A stretch of 64,000 bases of DNA from Pachyseris speciosa (taxonomy: Eukaryota > Cnidaria > Anthozoa > Scleractinia > Pachyseridae), in contig JAEMWC010000361.1 in NCBI GenBank assembly GCA_016490735.1, forward strand, positions 536,501 to 600,500, written 5' to 3'. The notes beneath the pieces were generated by a model. It made no database searches. It saw only the letters and a program-made list of their open reading frames with translations, and had not been told where the DNA came from. A program made the translations under genes and the position numbers. This document shows positions 32,141 through 42,330 of this stretch, piece by piece (within the stretch, counting starts at the first letter, position 1; the number at the start of each line of letters is the position of its first letter).

Positions 32141-34015
32141 ATGCCATTCATAACTTATTCATTCCTAGAACAGTCGGCGCCAGATGTCCGCGTTGCCATG
32201 GTTTCCACGTTCCCGCATTGATGTGTACTGTACGAGCACCTGCAGTGGCGCACGCTCGTGCGTGCGCCACTCAGTGCATCAGACTAAGTTCACTCCATTC
32301 TACAATTTCATAAATAATTTCAACTTGACAAATTGAGAATACCGATAGCTCCCGTTTTCTAAGCTGTTGTTAAAATAAAAGGACAATTTCAAATTCTCTG
32401 ACAGTTTTACTTGAGAAACTGAAGTAAGCAAGTAGGAACAAACAAACAATACAAACGATACCTACTGTAAGACCTTATTCGGTCGATTAAAAAAAACATT
32501 GCTTGACATGCATTGACAGTTCTATGTGATTGCAGCCGACTTTAATTAAATTGCATCTCCCGTTAAAACTGAGGCAGTTCTTCACTGGGTTGCAATGAAA
32601 ACAGAGCTCATCCATTGCTGTTTGAGTCATTTTCTCGCTCTCCTTTTCTTTAAGACCATTGATCGTGATCATATGATTTGACGGTGAGTTTTATTGGTTG
32701 GTTTACTTTCTTTCTTGTATTTAGGACCGAATTAAACTGGAAACACCCGCAGAGAGAACATCAAACGTTTCTGAGGTTTTTCATTACATCTTTCTGGTCC
32801 TTTCTGAATCGAAGAATTTAGGGACATGAAAGCCAATCATGATTCAACCCTTCGCTCAGATGTGCGATGGCTTGTTCCGGCATTTTTTTTGTCACGATCG
32901 TTATCTTGAAAGGAGTTCCGCCTTTTCAAAATCTCTCCTGATTGGTGTTTTCCCTTCGCTTGTATTTCCGAATGTGTTAACATCTTCGTCTTCATAACGC
33001 AATTCACTTGTTTCAATCAACTTTTGTGTGCTCTTTAACAATACTAGCAATTTCAGAGTTAGCATAAATATGAACCCATATTATAAAGTACGATTGTTTC
33101 AAACTGTCCACGTAAGGAAGTTATAGAGTGGGAGGAAAAGCTTTAAATGAGGGTCGTACTCTTTTCGAAGGGTAAGCTGATAATTTCCAATTTTATTTGG
33201 CAGGAAAACCACTGAGCGAACTGCATAATTAAGCATGATATATGTTCAGTTCTGAGGGCTCAATAATCATCAATAATCTGAGAGATGATCCATAATAATG
33301 TTGCGGATATGCTGAAAAACATAAAGCTTCTGTTTAACAGTTAAATTTTGCAATACCAAGTTGAGCTAAATTTCGCATGCCACGATCAACATTGGTGAAG
33401 CAAAAAAAATTCAAATTAGAACTCCAAGACGGCATTGAGGGTTTTTTCATTTCGTGTTTATTTTAGGAGCGTTAATTCTTTTTTCTTCTTATCCGGAGAA
33501 AGAAACCACCTTCTTCTGTTTGCTTGTTTGTAGAAGAAAAGAATACACACGAAAATTAACAGGGAGTCCATTTTGGACGTTCGTTGAGAAGGTGCTTTCG
33601 TCAGTTACATTTTTCTGTAGAACTTAAACGACTAATTGGAGAATTGTAAAAGTCCTCAGGCCGGGGAATATATTTCTTAAGTCCCCCATCATGCAGATGT
33701 CCTATCGGTGAGGCCTTCCCAGGGGTGGTCTGGTGTCGCTTTGTTGCTCGTTTACGAAACCGTCTGTCGCTTGCTTCGTTAGCGACAAATGTCGATGTCG
33801 CAAAGAAAACGAAGAGGAATGGAAAGTGAATTGTCGCTGTCGCAAACTGTCGTGCGTTTACTGCCAATTTCTGTCGGTTGTTGGTGTTTATGGAAAAGAT
33901 TGTCGCCTGTTTTCGGAGCCATGTCGCTTGTCGCTTCTACCCCCTTGGAAGACATCATCACTTGTTGGCTAACAATTATTAGCGTTATTGACTAAATAAA
34001 TGTAAGCGCCATAAA
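32141..34015. other. No recognisable gene
   Basis: A GTGGCGCACGC/TGCGTGCGCCAC hairpin lies at 32243-32270. The minus frame at 33601-33867 (88 codons) contains KASPIGHLHDGGLKKYIPRP, which I cannot place; the overlapping + strand is rich in TGTCGC. Otherwise AT-rich sequence without features I can support. Confidence 0.4.
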
Positions 34016-34020
34016 TTGGA

Positions 34021-34325
34021 GATTGAAAAGGAGTTTTAGCCATAACTCTCTGGAGCAGTCTACCCTGCAATCTAAGACAAGTGAAATCTCTAGATCTTTT
34101 TAAGCAATTGTTAAATCTTCATTTTGTTAATTAAGCTATATACACGGCATTCAGGGAAAACAGGTCGAGTTTAGAGTAATATTTTTTACGGTAGAGACTT
34201 TTTAGGTTGTATTTATCGTTATTAGGAATTATTATGTAGTTGTATTTTTATATTGTAAATCAGCTGATGAATTTTTACCGTGTTGAAGTAAAGATTTTGA
34301 GATTTTTGACATTTTGAGAATTGCA
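34021..34325 (+). pseudogene. LINE 3' end (C-terminus and 3' UTR)
   Basis: The frame reading LWSSLPCNLRQVKSLDLFKQ..LNLHFVN and a stop is the usual C-terminal end of CR1/L2-like polyproteins. It is followed by an AT-rich 3' UTR containing CACGGCATTCAGGGAAAACA, which recurs at about 38974, and ends in ATTTTGA repeats. Confidence 0.65.
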
Positions 34326-34644
34326 AATGCTTTTGGCAACCCATATTCCTTTTAGCTAATAGTTTTAATATGGTTCTCTTGCTTTCATACTTTAGAAATA
34401 GAAAATGGGTAATTACAATCTACAATGAGGCATAAACAACTCCTGCCGGGATTTCCCGCGTAAATAGGGCTTCTTGATGACGGTAATTAAACTGACAGGT
34501 TTTTAGCGTACATGCATGTACGTGGTTTACAGATATGCGAGAAAGGTGGATCCTGGTGAGGGCTATTAAAATCCAAAAAGCCGAGAAACCTAGGCGTAAC
34601 GGCGCATTTTTTCAAGGATAACTAAGGTTTAATTTCACTTACTG

Positions 34645-35060
34645 TTACGTAATGAGAGAATATGTGAATGATCATCGTAGTTCAGGCTTGTACGGGATTC
34701 GAACCCACGACCTCTGCAATACCGGCGCAGTGATCTACGAACTGAACTAACAAGCCAACTGGGAGCAGGTCATTTTATTTGGTTCGTAAAATACCCGTGA
34801 GAGATGAATATGTGTTAATAAATATATGAAAATCAGTATTTGAACTGCGGATTAAAGAATGAATATGTGAATGATCATCGCAGTTGTGAAAACTACTTAA
34901 GCAGTAGTGAAAATGTAGCCTGCGTGCAGACATCTCTTACGTCCTTTGTTTCCCTTTTCCGCGTGCCACAAAGGAAAAAGGAGACGTCTGCACGCAAGCT
35001 AGTGAAAATGAAGCCTGAAAAAATTCAGGCTTGAACGGGATTCGAACACACGACCTTTGC
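34645..35060 (-). mobile_element. Two minus-strand tRNA-derived SINEs, one carrying a MITE
   Basis: The first (34645-34757) has a tRNA-like head: reversed, GTTAGTTCAGTTCGTAGATC and GGGTTCGAATCCCG. The folded anticodon loop CCGGTAT lacks U33, so it is not a working tRNA. The second (34853-35060) has the body AAGCCTGAAAAAATTCAGGC and AAGCAGTAGTGAAAATG, with its tRNA head mostly lost. A small insertion at 34917-35000 has complementary ends TGCGTGCAGAC/GTCTGCACGCA and splits the body. Confidence 0.65.
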
Positions 35061-35459
35061 GATTTCCAATTTCCGCTCTATTATCTGTCAAGCGGTCGCT
35101 TAAGAGAGGTTAAAAACAAAAGAAAATGTCAAACTTTTAGCGCTTACGAGAGATGGTCGCTTACAAGAGGTTCCAAATATAGCGATTTGACTTGGAAACT
35201 TTTGGCATTTTGGAAAACTGGTCGCTGAAGAGAGGTGGTCGCAACCGAAGGTTTTAACTTAAAAACCAAATAATACTTTCAGCACTCCCGCATTTCTATC
35301 AAAATACTGCAAATAGTATAGTTTGCCAGTTGTTGCGTGGATCGCACTCTTTTGAAAATATCAGATGTATTATAGGTCATAGAGTATATTGTTATTTACA
35401 GGGCAACTAAAGGCAAAAAGGTTTCGTTGTTAAGCTAGATAATTATTTCCACTTTTAGC

Positions 35460-35665
35460 AAACATATATGATGGTCAGCGTGACACTTTCTGTTGGGAGT
35501 GAGATGGCCATTCAAAGGAAGGACAATAATCATGTTCAGCTCTTTTTCGCAAAGTAGGCATTCGCTCAGATAATGTTTGATAACTCATACAATGTTTTTC
35601 CAGCTTCTTCATGAATGGTTTCTTTTGGCTGTCTAGTTTTGTTTCATGCACTGTCTCATTTTCTG
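35460..35665. other. Displaced copy of gene B intron 1 sequence
   Basis: Matches 48472-48640, just upstream of gene B's PAN exon: CTTACTGTTGGCAGGGAGAC versus CTTTCTGTTGGGAGTGAGAT, GGCCATTCAA, a CAGCTCTTTTTC-like tract, TAACTCAT and TTTCTTTGCTGTCCAGTTTTG versus TTTCTTTTGGCTGTCTAGTT. A LINE starts right after it, so any further homology is cut off. Confidence 0.55.
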
Positions 35666-36157
35666 AGTGTCTCGTCTTCACCAGCTCTCTGCGCCTTAGA
35701 CTTGTCATCGTTTAGCGTCCGCCATATTCTACCAACCGTGCTGTGTCTGTTGACTGTTTCACTGAAGAATGTTCAGAGTACCTGGAAACTATTATACTAT
35801 CGAGTGAACCTCTTTGTCTAACTGGCGATTTGAATATCCCCGTTGATGACCACTGTGACTCGGCGGCCCGTCGTTTCTCGGATACATGCTTGAACGTGGC
35901 CATTCAGATAACCTCGTTAATGACAGACCTAGCCTGACATCCTGTTTTCAGATCATCTAAAACTGCTTTTCAGAGCTGAACGACCATCTCTCACAGTTAA
36001 GGTGATTCCTCACATTTGCATCGCGCATCCTTACTGCGCATAGTGATATCCACGGTAGTGATCTTTGTCTGAGTGATACTGATGACCCTGATGAGCTCGC
36101 TGCCTTATTTCATAGATACATTGCGTTCTTTACCGGATCGCTATGCTCCTGTTAAAC

Positions 36158-36880
36158 CCGGGGAAGGGGTACTTGGGTCACCTTTTGCTGGGTATGTACC
36201 GCTGGCCTCTTAGAGTACCCCATTATAGTCTATTCTGTGGTCAGTTATAGAACGTATCTTAGTCACTTTTTTGGAAATGTAATTTTCACGATCCCAACGT
36301 ACCTAGTCACTTTCTGTTTATACTGTTTACGCGAAAGAGATCAAACGCTTGCTAATGCAAAACAAGATCCAAGTCATATTAACTTAAATGGACGATAAAA
36401 ACGCAAAATAGAAAATAAATACGGCGTAGCACGGATGTTTCGGTGGACGGTGGACTTTGTTCTGGACCCGGGGGTTCTGGGCTGTTGTGTAATGTAATGC
36501 GAGCCAATTGTTAAACAACGCAGAATAGAAAATAAATACGGCGTAGCACGGATGTTTCGGTGGACGGTGGAATTTTTTCTGGACCCGGGGGTTCTGGGCT
36601 GTTGTGTAATGTAATGCGAGCCAATTGTTAAATATTAAAACAACAGTACGAAATACGGTGACAACTTTTTAACTGCGAATCTTCCCATTTGTAAGTACCT
36701 ACTTACCAGAATTTTCTTACCCCCAAACTCCCGGAAATGTACGACCCCATTCTAGTAACTCTATTGAAAATGCAACCCCATTATAGTCAGTCCAGTCGTG
36801 AAAATGCGACCCCATTCACCTCCCCAATTAACCTATTGCTAGGAAGTATCCCCTCCCCCCCCCCTCCCCCTCCCCCGGGT
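36158..36880. mobile_element. CCCGGGG-ended element inserted in a LINE, 7-bp target duplication
   Basis: The left CCGGGGAAGGGGTACTTGGG mirrors the right poly-C end CCCCTCCCCCGGG preceded by AGTATC. GTTAAAC lies on both sides (36151-36157, 36881-36887). The left part matches, inverted, the element at 44711-45121. It contains a 117-bp tandem duplication (36404-36637). No transposase. Confidence 0.7.
36404..36637. repeat. 117-bp tandem duplication
   Basis: Two head-to-tail units, each with AAATAAATACGGCGTAGCAC, TTCGGTGGACGGTGGA, GGACCCGGGGGTTCTGGGCT and AATGCGAGCCAATTGTTAAA; only a handful of differences. Confidence 0.9.
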
Positions 36881-37189
36881 GTTAAACGCTAGACCATTAC
36901 TGTTCGCCCTCGACTTCCATGGATAAATGATGAAATAAGACTGGCTAAACGACAAAGGAGAAAAGCTGACTAAGAGAAGGTGGAGATTTTCAAGATCATT
37001 TAGACATTTACTGACTTACGCTGTCAGATGGTGCCTTGAGAAATCGTGAAAAATTCTCGATAAACTGTGCTCGACGTGACTACTACACCAACTTTATCAA
37101 TGACAAGTGTGGTGATCAGAAAAAAATATTTAGTGCTAGTAAGTCCCTGTTGTTTTATTAAACCTTCCCTTGTTTCAACGGGACCCTAA

Positions 37190-37646
37190 TCAGCATATAC
37201 AACTCACTAGTTCAATCTCACTTTGATTACTGCAGCCCAGTCTGGGGTAATTGTGGCAAAACATTATCTAATAAGCCACAAAAACTACAAAACTGTGCTG
37301 TAGGAGTAATAACTTCATCGAGCTATGACGTTCATGTCGATTCCTTGTTTCACAAACTCAGCTGGAAAAACTTGCAATCTCAACGTCAAATTCAGAAAGC
37401 CCTGATGGTTTTCAAGTCTTTAAACTGTCTGGTTCCCGAATATCTTACGTCTAAATTTTCCGCATCGCGAACTGAATCAAACTATGCTCTGAGGGACTCG
37501 GTTAACAAACTTGTTGCCTCCTTTCCAAGAACTAATTAAATGAAAAACAGTTTTAGTTATAGCGGCGCAACCCTCTGGAACAACTTATCTTGTAACATTA
37601 GGGAGTCTGATTCATTAAATCACTTTAAACGCCTTCTATATCTTAA
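37190..37646 (+). pseudogene. LINE reverse-transcriptase C-terminal fragment
   Basis: The frame reads SLVQSHFDYCSPVWGNC, KLSWKNLQSQRQIQKALMVF, NCLVPEYLTSKFSASRTESN, a stop, then YSGATLWNNLSCNIRES and LNHFKRLLYLNLI. This is the thumb/C-terminal part of a CR1/L2-like polyprotein. The 5'-truncated LINE at 37647 abuts or cuts it. Confidence 0.7.
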
Positions 37647-38961
37647 CTTAATAAAATTTCCTCCGCAACTGATCGACATGAAACTACTGCAGGGGTGTTT
37701 TTAGATCTTTCCAAAGCATTTGACACTCTTAATCATCAAATTCTGTTCACCAAGTTGGAACATTATGGTATCCGTGGTGTGGCTCTGCAGTGGATTAAAA
37801 GCTATTTTTCTTGCCGCCAACAATTTGTTCAATTTAATCTAGCCTGTTCCTCAATGGAGACCATCAAGTGTGGCGTCCCTCAAGGTTCCATTGTGGGTCC
37901 TTTATTTTTTCTACTATATGTAAATGATCTTCCTAACGCCTCTAAATTAACTCAGCCTTTACTTTTTGCTGACGACACAAGTATTTTTTATTCTCACTCT
38001 GACCCCACTGAGTTGCAATCTGTTTTAAATGATGAATTGTGTAACTATGACATGTGGTTGAAAAGTAATAAGCTCTCTGTCAATGTAAAAAAAACTTGTT
38101 ATGTCATCTTTAAGTCGAGACAAAAGAAACTTAATTGTAATCTCTCTCTTTTTTTTGGAAATCATTCTCTGGAACAGACTAACGTAACTAAGTTTCTAGG
38201 AATATACGTGGACGAGCACCTCACTTGGAAACACCACATTAGCTATGTCTCTAAACAGATTTCTAAGTCAGTTGGTATAATATTCAGGGCCCGATTCTAC
38301 CTATCAGTAAAAACCAAATTATCTCTGTACTACGCATTAATTTATCCCTATATCACCTATTGTAACTCTTCCTGGTCGTCCACGTATGTGTCCAACTTAA
38401 ATAGGATTTTCATTCTGCAAAAGCGTGCTGTGCGAGCCATCACCAATTCCGATTATCGAGCACATTCTGCTCCATTGTTTGCTAAATTGGGTATCCTTGA
38501 TATTTTTCAAGTGAACTCATTTCAAATAGCCAAGTTTATGTTTTACTATCATAATCAATTGTTGCCTCCAATGTTCCTCAACTTGTTTGAGACAAGTAGT
38601 GAAATTCATAATTATGGCACCAGGACGGCTGGATGTTACCGCCCTCATTTCTGTCGTACAAATATTAAGCAATTTACAATTCTCTTTCAAGGTCCTATGA
38701 TTTGGAATTCTCTCCCTACTTCAATTACCTGTTCAGCAAGTTTTCTTACCTTCAAGAAAAAAATGTTAGAATTTCTATTTAAACAATCCTGAATCTGTCA
38801 TGCCGCACTCACACAGCACCAAATTATACTTATATATTATCCTTCGAGGTGGCCTCTCCTATAAGCCTTGTGGTTTCCTGAGGTCTCCTCGCCACTAACT
38901 TAGGTGTATTAAAAGTAAATATTGTGAAAATGGCAAATAAATAAATAAATAAATAAATAAA
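37647..38961 (+). mobile_element. 5'-truncated LINE with intact reverse transcriptase
   Basis: An open frame runs from 37647 to the TGA at 38792. It starts inside the reverse transcriptase (NKISSATDRHETTAGVFLDL) and contains domain A (FLDLSKAFDTLNHQILFTKL), domain B (GVPQGSIVGPLFFLLYVNDL), the catalytic FADDT motif and a complete thumb and C-terminus ending in KKKMLEFLFKQS. A 140-base 3' UTR ends in an (AAAT)n tail at 38936-38961, as in tail-primed non-LTR elements. The 5' half (endonuclease and earlier) is missing, so it cannot move by itself, but the lack of any stop suggests recent insertion. Clade CR1/jockey-like by feel; no tree was made. Confidence 0.85.
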
Positions 38962-39400
38962 CTTTTAAACACACGGCATTCATGGAAAACAGGTTTTTAA
39001 GTAGTATACCTAATGAGATTTTTATCGTGTATAAATAATGATTAAAGATTAATGATTCCACTATAATCACCAGCTAACTAACGACTTTTGTAGATTCTTC
39101 ACTCAAAAACTTGCCTTTTTCAGCTCTGAAAGTTCAAAACAGAGCTCTCGGCTTGGCTGTCTGACCAACTCCTTGCGGTGAAAAGTAGCGAACACTACGT
39201 AAGGGATATTCGCTCTTGGATGTTCAACGATAGTCTTAAGCTGAATTACGACAAGACAGAATTCAATATTATTGGAACGGCACTAGTATTTGTGTTGGTG
39301 ATGTGAACATCCAACCTGCGCAACTGGCGAGAAATCTTAGATCCTGGTTTGATTTCAGACTGTCAATGGCAACACACATTACGCTAACCCTGCCGCTGAA
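38962..39400 (+). pseudogene. LINE fragments (3' UTR and reverse-transcriptase scrap)
   Basis: CACACGGCATTCATGGAAAA matches the LINE 3' UTR at about 34141. It is followed by scraps reading WMFNDSLKLNYDKTEFNIIG and ICVGDVNIQPAQLARNL, typical of the region downstream of the YADD/FADD motif in CR1/L2 LINEs. Confidence 0.6.
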
Positions 39401-39667
39401 ATTTATTTGAATCACCGACAATGCACAGCGAAACTGAATTACTTTAAAACTGCGAAAAAAAAACCTAGCAAGATTTACTTAAAATTAGGGCTTTCGAAGG
39501 AAAAACGCGCCAAAAGTTACCTGTTTGCAAAAAGACTTAGAAAAAAAATAAAGAAACAAAGAGCAGAAGTCCCAAAGGCTTACCACTGTTACCGCTATTG
39601 TTTTCTTAGAACAAAGATTGAATGCATAATTAATGTATGGAGCTGTGCGGAAATCTTGCCGTCTAGT

Positions 39668-39994
39668 CTACTCTGACACTTCTTTAAAATCTTGAAATTT
39701 CTTTCCATGCTCGTCCTTCGCGTGGTTGCCGATTGTTGATCGCTTATGTTCCTCCACACGTTGATGTAGGTGTCGACTCGTGAAGCCGACATAGTCTGCA
39801 TCACATTGACCACACTTATAATGATAAACGTTTTGTTGATTAACAATTGCAGGTTTGTGTTCTTGCGGTTTGAATTGTCCTTTGATCTTCTGACTTGTGT
39901 AAACGGGCTGGACAACGGCATCAATCTTTCGGCTGAGATCACCGAGTTGGTGTCTTACCGCTTTTGCTGATTTTTGGTCTTTGAACGGTAACAA
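39668..39994 (-). pseudogene. Penelope-like element GIY-YIG endonuclease fragment
   Basis: The minus frame reads NQQNVYHYKCGQCDADYVGF, then TSRHLHQRVEEHK and AIGNHAKDEHGK. This is the Y..Y.C..C...YVG.T...L..R..EH pattern of the GIY-YIG endonuclease that follows the reverse transcriptase in Penelope-like elements, with the usual CxxC insertion. Open for 108 codons, but the reverse transcriptase part is absent. Confidence 0.75.
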
Positions 39995-40180
39995 TGAATT
40001 TGTAGCAACTTTTATTTAACTTGCAGCAGCTACATTACATTTGCAGCAACCTTTTTTTTTTTAATTTACAGCAACTATATTGAGTTCGCAGCAACTTTTT
40101 AATTTGCAGCATGTCCCTTGTGGGCACCGTATTTTCGTCGTTAGCTGCTGATCTCTGATTAATTTTCTTTATGAAGGTGG
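39995..40180. repeat. Dispersed GCAGCAACTTTT repeat
   Basis: Five spaced (T/G)(T/C)AGCAAC or GCAGCA units, ending in GCAGCATGTCCCTTGTGGGC and ACCGTATTTTCGTCG. Repetitive, non-coding; possibly related to the Penelope fragment next to it. Confidence 0.4.
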
Positions 40181-40394
40181 TTAGAAATAAAACGTTTATG
40201 CCGGCGTTTGCAGAGAACACCCCCGCCGGCAACGTATACATTTTCTATAAGCTCAGTACTTGTAGAATTCAATCTCGAAATTAAAATTTTGGAAAAAGAT
40301 AGCGCGTAATATATATATATTAAGAGAGAAAGCGAAATGCAAGGCTTTGCCTTTATCACGTGCGTTCGTTTCTCCACATGAGTATTCGGAGCAA

Positions 40395-40710
40395 CGCGGT
40401 TTACATTGAATATGTAAATTTCACCGCTATCTTTCAAACAGCGGAATATTATATGTCAAGAATTAGGAGCTTCAAGGGACCTACAAGACACCTGGAAACT
40501 TACAATATCGAGCAGAAGATCATTAGTGATAACCAAACTGTTTTACCAACCCTCGGCTTTTAACACTTTCAAGCCGAAAGCTTCAAAAACAAATCAATCG
40601 GCAAAAGTTTGTTTTGTCTATATGAACAGGCTTGAATTTATGCTTGAGCATAACATTCAGCCTTTCTCTCTCTTCTTTTTCCCACTATTTTAATACAGTT
40701 AAATTTCGGT
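40395..40710 (+). other. 5' flank of gene B shared with gene A
   Basis: Counterpart of 560-1165 (see that entry). The match stops where the element at 40739 begins. Confidence 0.5.
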
Positions 40711-40738
40711 TTGGTCCGTATCTTTCACGTCTATTTTA

Positions 40739-41356
40739 GGCCCGGTTCAGACGTCGAACTTTTCATGTACCGAACCTAATGTTGCTATTAAGTACATGAA
40801 AAGTTCGACGTATGAATCAATTAGGATCGGCAGTTTTGTATTTGGGTCGACTGTACCGTTCTATCCGACTGGGCTAGTCGGATAGAACGGCAAAAGATCG
40901 ACTTCGATTCATACGTCGAACTTCACATGTGCCGAACCTAATGCATAAATTATGTTAACGTATTTTTCAATATAACCGCGCTTCTGATTGGCTATTTAGT
41001 GGGTTTTGGCGCCTGTGCTGACAGAAGTCACAGAAGCGTAACGACGGTTACGGTCAGGTTACCAGCATTCACGTTGTGCCAAATATCACGATCACGATCT
41101 CCTCAGCTGTCTCCTTGCCATAACAGAGCACTAATCTCACTAAAATCAAAACAAGAATTTCCAGGCTTGGTGAATTATACTTTTTCAGTTTATTTCCCTA
41201 TTTTAAGCAGTAAGGATGATATTTCTTTTCGCCTCGAATTAGGTTCGGCACATGTAAAGTTCGACCGTCTGAATCAACAGTCGAACTTAATTGTTTGGGT
41301 CGACCTAAATAGGTATTAGGTTCGGTACGTGAAAAGTTCGACGTCTGAACCGGGCC
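40739..41356. mobile_element. Harbinger-like MITE, 618 bp, TTA target duplication
   Basis: Inverted ends of about 42 bases: GGCCCGGTTCAGACGTCGAA at the left and TTCGACGTCTGAACCGGGCC at the right, flanked by TTA (40736-40738 and 41357-41359). Internal sub-copies of the TTCGACGTATGAATC motif and a perfect ACCGTTCTATCCGACT/AGTCGGATAGAACGG hairpin (40856-40892) are present. A 3-bp TTA duplication fits PIF/Harbinger; inferred. Confidence 0.8.
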
Positions 41357-41775
41357 TTAGTTTGCTTAGGGGGCTAATTATTTTTGGAAATACCAAACTT
41401 GTTTGTCTGTGTATTGTGACAAGTAATTACAATTGCAAATGTTTTTAAAAATTGATTCCTCGGGCAATTTGTGAAAACTGTAAAAACTCAAATATTAAAC
41501 ATTTAAACAATTCTATTCGGGCTTGTGCTGTTGCAAATACATATAGACTGGCTTCAGCGTTGGTCCATATTAGCTATTTTTTCTCTTATTTTGAAGTCCC
41601 CGCCGGCTTTAGTTTTATTTATTCATTTATTTTTATTTATTTAGTTCTATTTTATTTATCTAATTTATTTGTTTTTTATCCAGCAAGTCTTACTTCACTC
41701 AAGCGAGCTCATTGTTTGCTGCCTTTTCAACTGCCTCAATCAGCTAAAAATTTCCATTGTTTACAACTGTTCCTC

Positions 41776-42072
41776 TAGCCTCCTTCGCAGATTTTGTTCG
41801 TGTCGGTGCTGTTCTCCCTCCCCACCAACGTCTGCTGAACCGAGTTGGACATTCCATTCTCATTGTGTCTGAGTATCCAGTCAGGAGGGAGAATAGAACC
41901 GACACAAACTACAACCACAAAGGAAGCTACGGGAACTAGCACTTAGCCACCAAAATTTAAAAGCCACGATGTGATTGGTCAGCTCCTGGACTGGAATGTT
42001 CGGTTCGGTTCAGCGGACGTTGCTGGGGAAGGAGAATAGGACCGACACAAACAACGGCTGCGAAGGAGGCTA
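41776..42072. mobile_element. Mutator-like MITE, 297 bp, in the gene B promoter region
   Basis: About 85-base inverted ends: TAGCCTCCTTCGCAG..GTGTCGGT at the left and the complement at the right. The 9-bp CTGTTCCTC flanks both sides (41767-41775, 42073-42081). It ends 200 bases upstream of gene B's ATG. Confidence 0.85.
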
Positions 42073-42272
42073 CTGTTCCTCGTGATATTTTAAATCAATC
42101 AACAATGACGTTAAAACTCAGCTCGTGCAATTAGTCTTTGAACGTACCCTGGCATGATCATGAAGTTCCCCCATAATGCACTGCGATTGGATTACGTCCT
42201 TTCACAGCAAGTTTCGAGGCCCGTTGCAATTGTCATCAGGGAAGGCGTTCCGTAATCGCTGTTTCTTATACT

Positions 42273-42330
42273 ATGGTACCCAGTTTCTGTTTGTTGTTGC
42301 CTTTAAAGAACGCGACAGCTTGCCTGGACG
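42273..42330 (+). CDS. Gene B exon 1: signal peptide with displaced start
   Basis: Encodes MVPSFCLLLPLKNATACLD, then G|GTAAGT, phase 1. The reading frame aligns with gene A exon 1, but gene A's ATG is ATC here (42255-42257) and the ATG in use falls six codons later, where gene A has GGG. The hydrophobic core is shorter (CLLLPL) with a Lys after it, so secretion efficiency is uncertain. Confidence 0.7.

Larger units (their letters stand above)
35705..37150 (+). pseudogene. Decayed LINE (endonuclease to linker), split by insertion
   Basis: An endonuclease-like block (ECSEYLETIILSSEPLCLTG followed by DLNIPVDDHCD) is followed by scraps such as TITVRPRLPWINDEIRLAKR, a block typical of the linker between endonuclease and reverse transcriptase. 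Stops and frameshifts throughout. An unrelated element (36158-36880) interrupts it and is flanked by GTTAAAC. Confidence 0.7.

Noticed and set aside
33601..33972. 88-codon minus frame and 79-codon + frame
   Set aside because: No recognisable motif, splice context or homology visible; the region has a TGTCGC-type local repetition that keeps frames open.
34683..34757. tRNA gene on the minus strand
   Set aside because: Has A and B boxes, but the anticodon loop lacks U33 and the copy continues into a SINE body repeated nearby.
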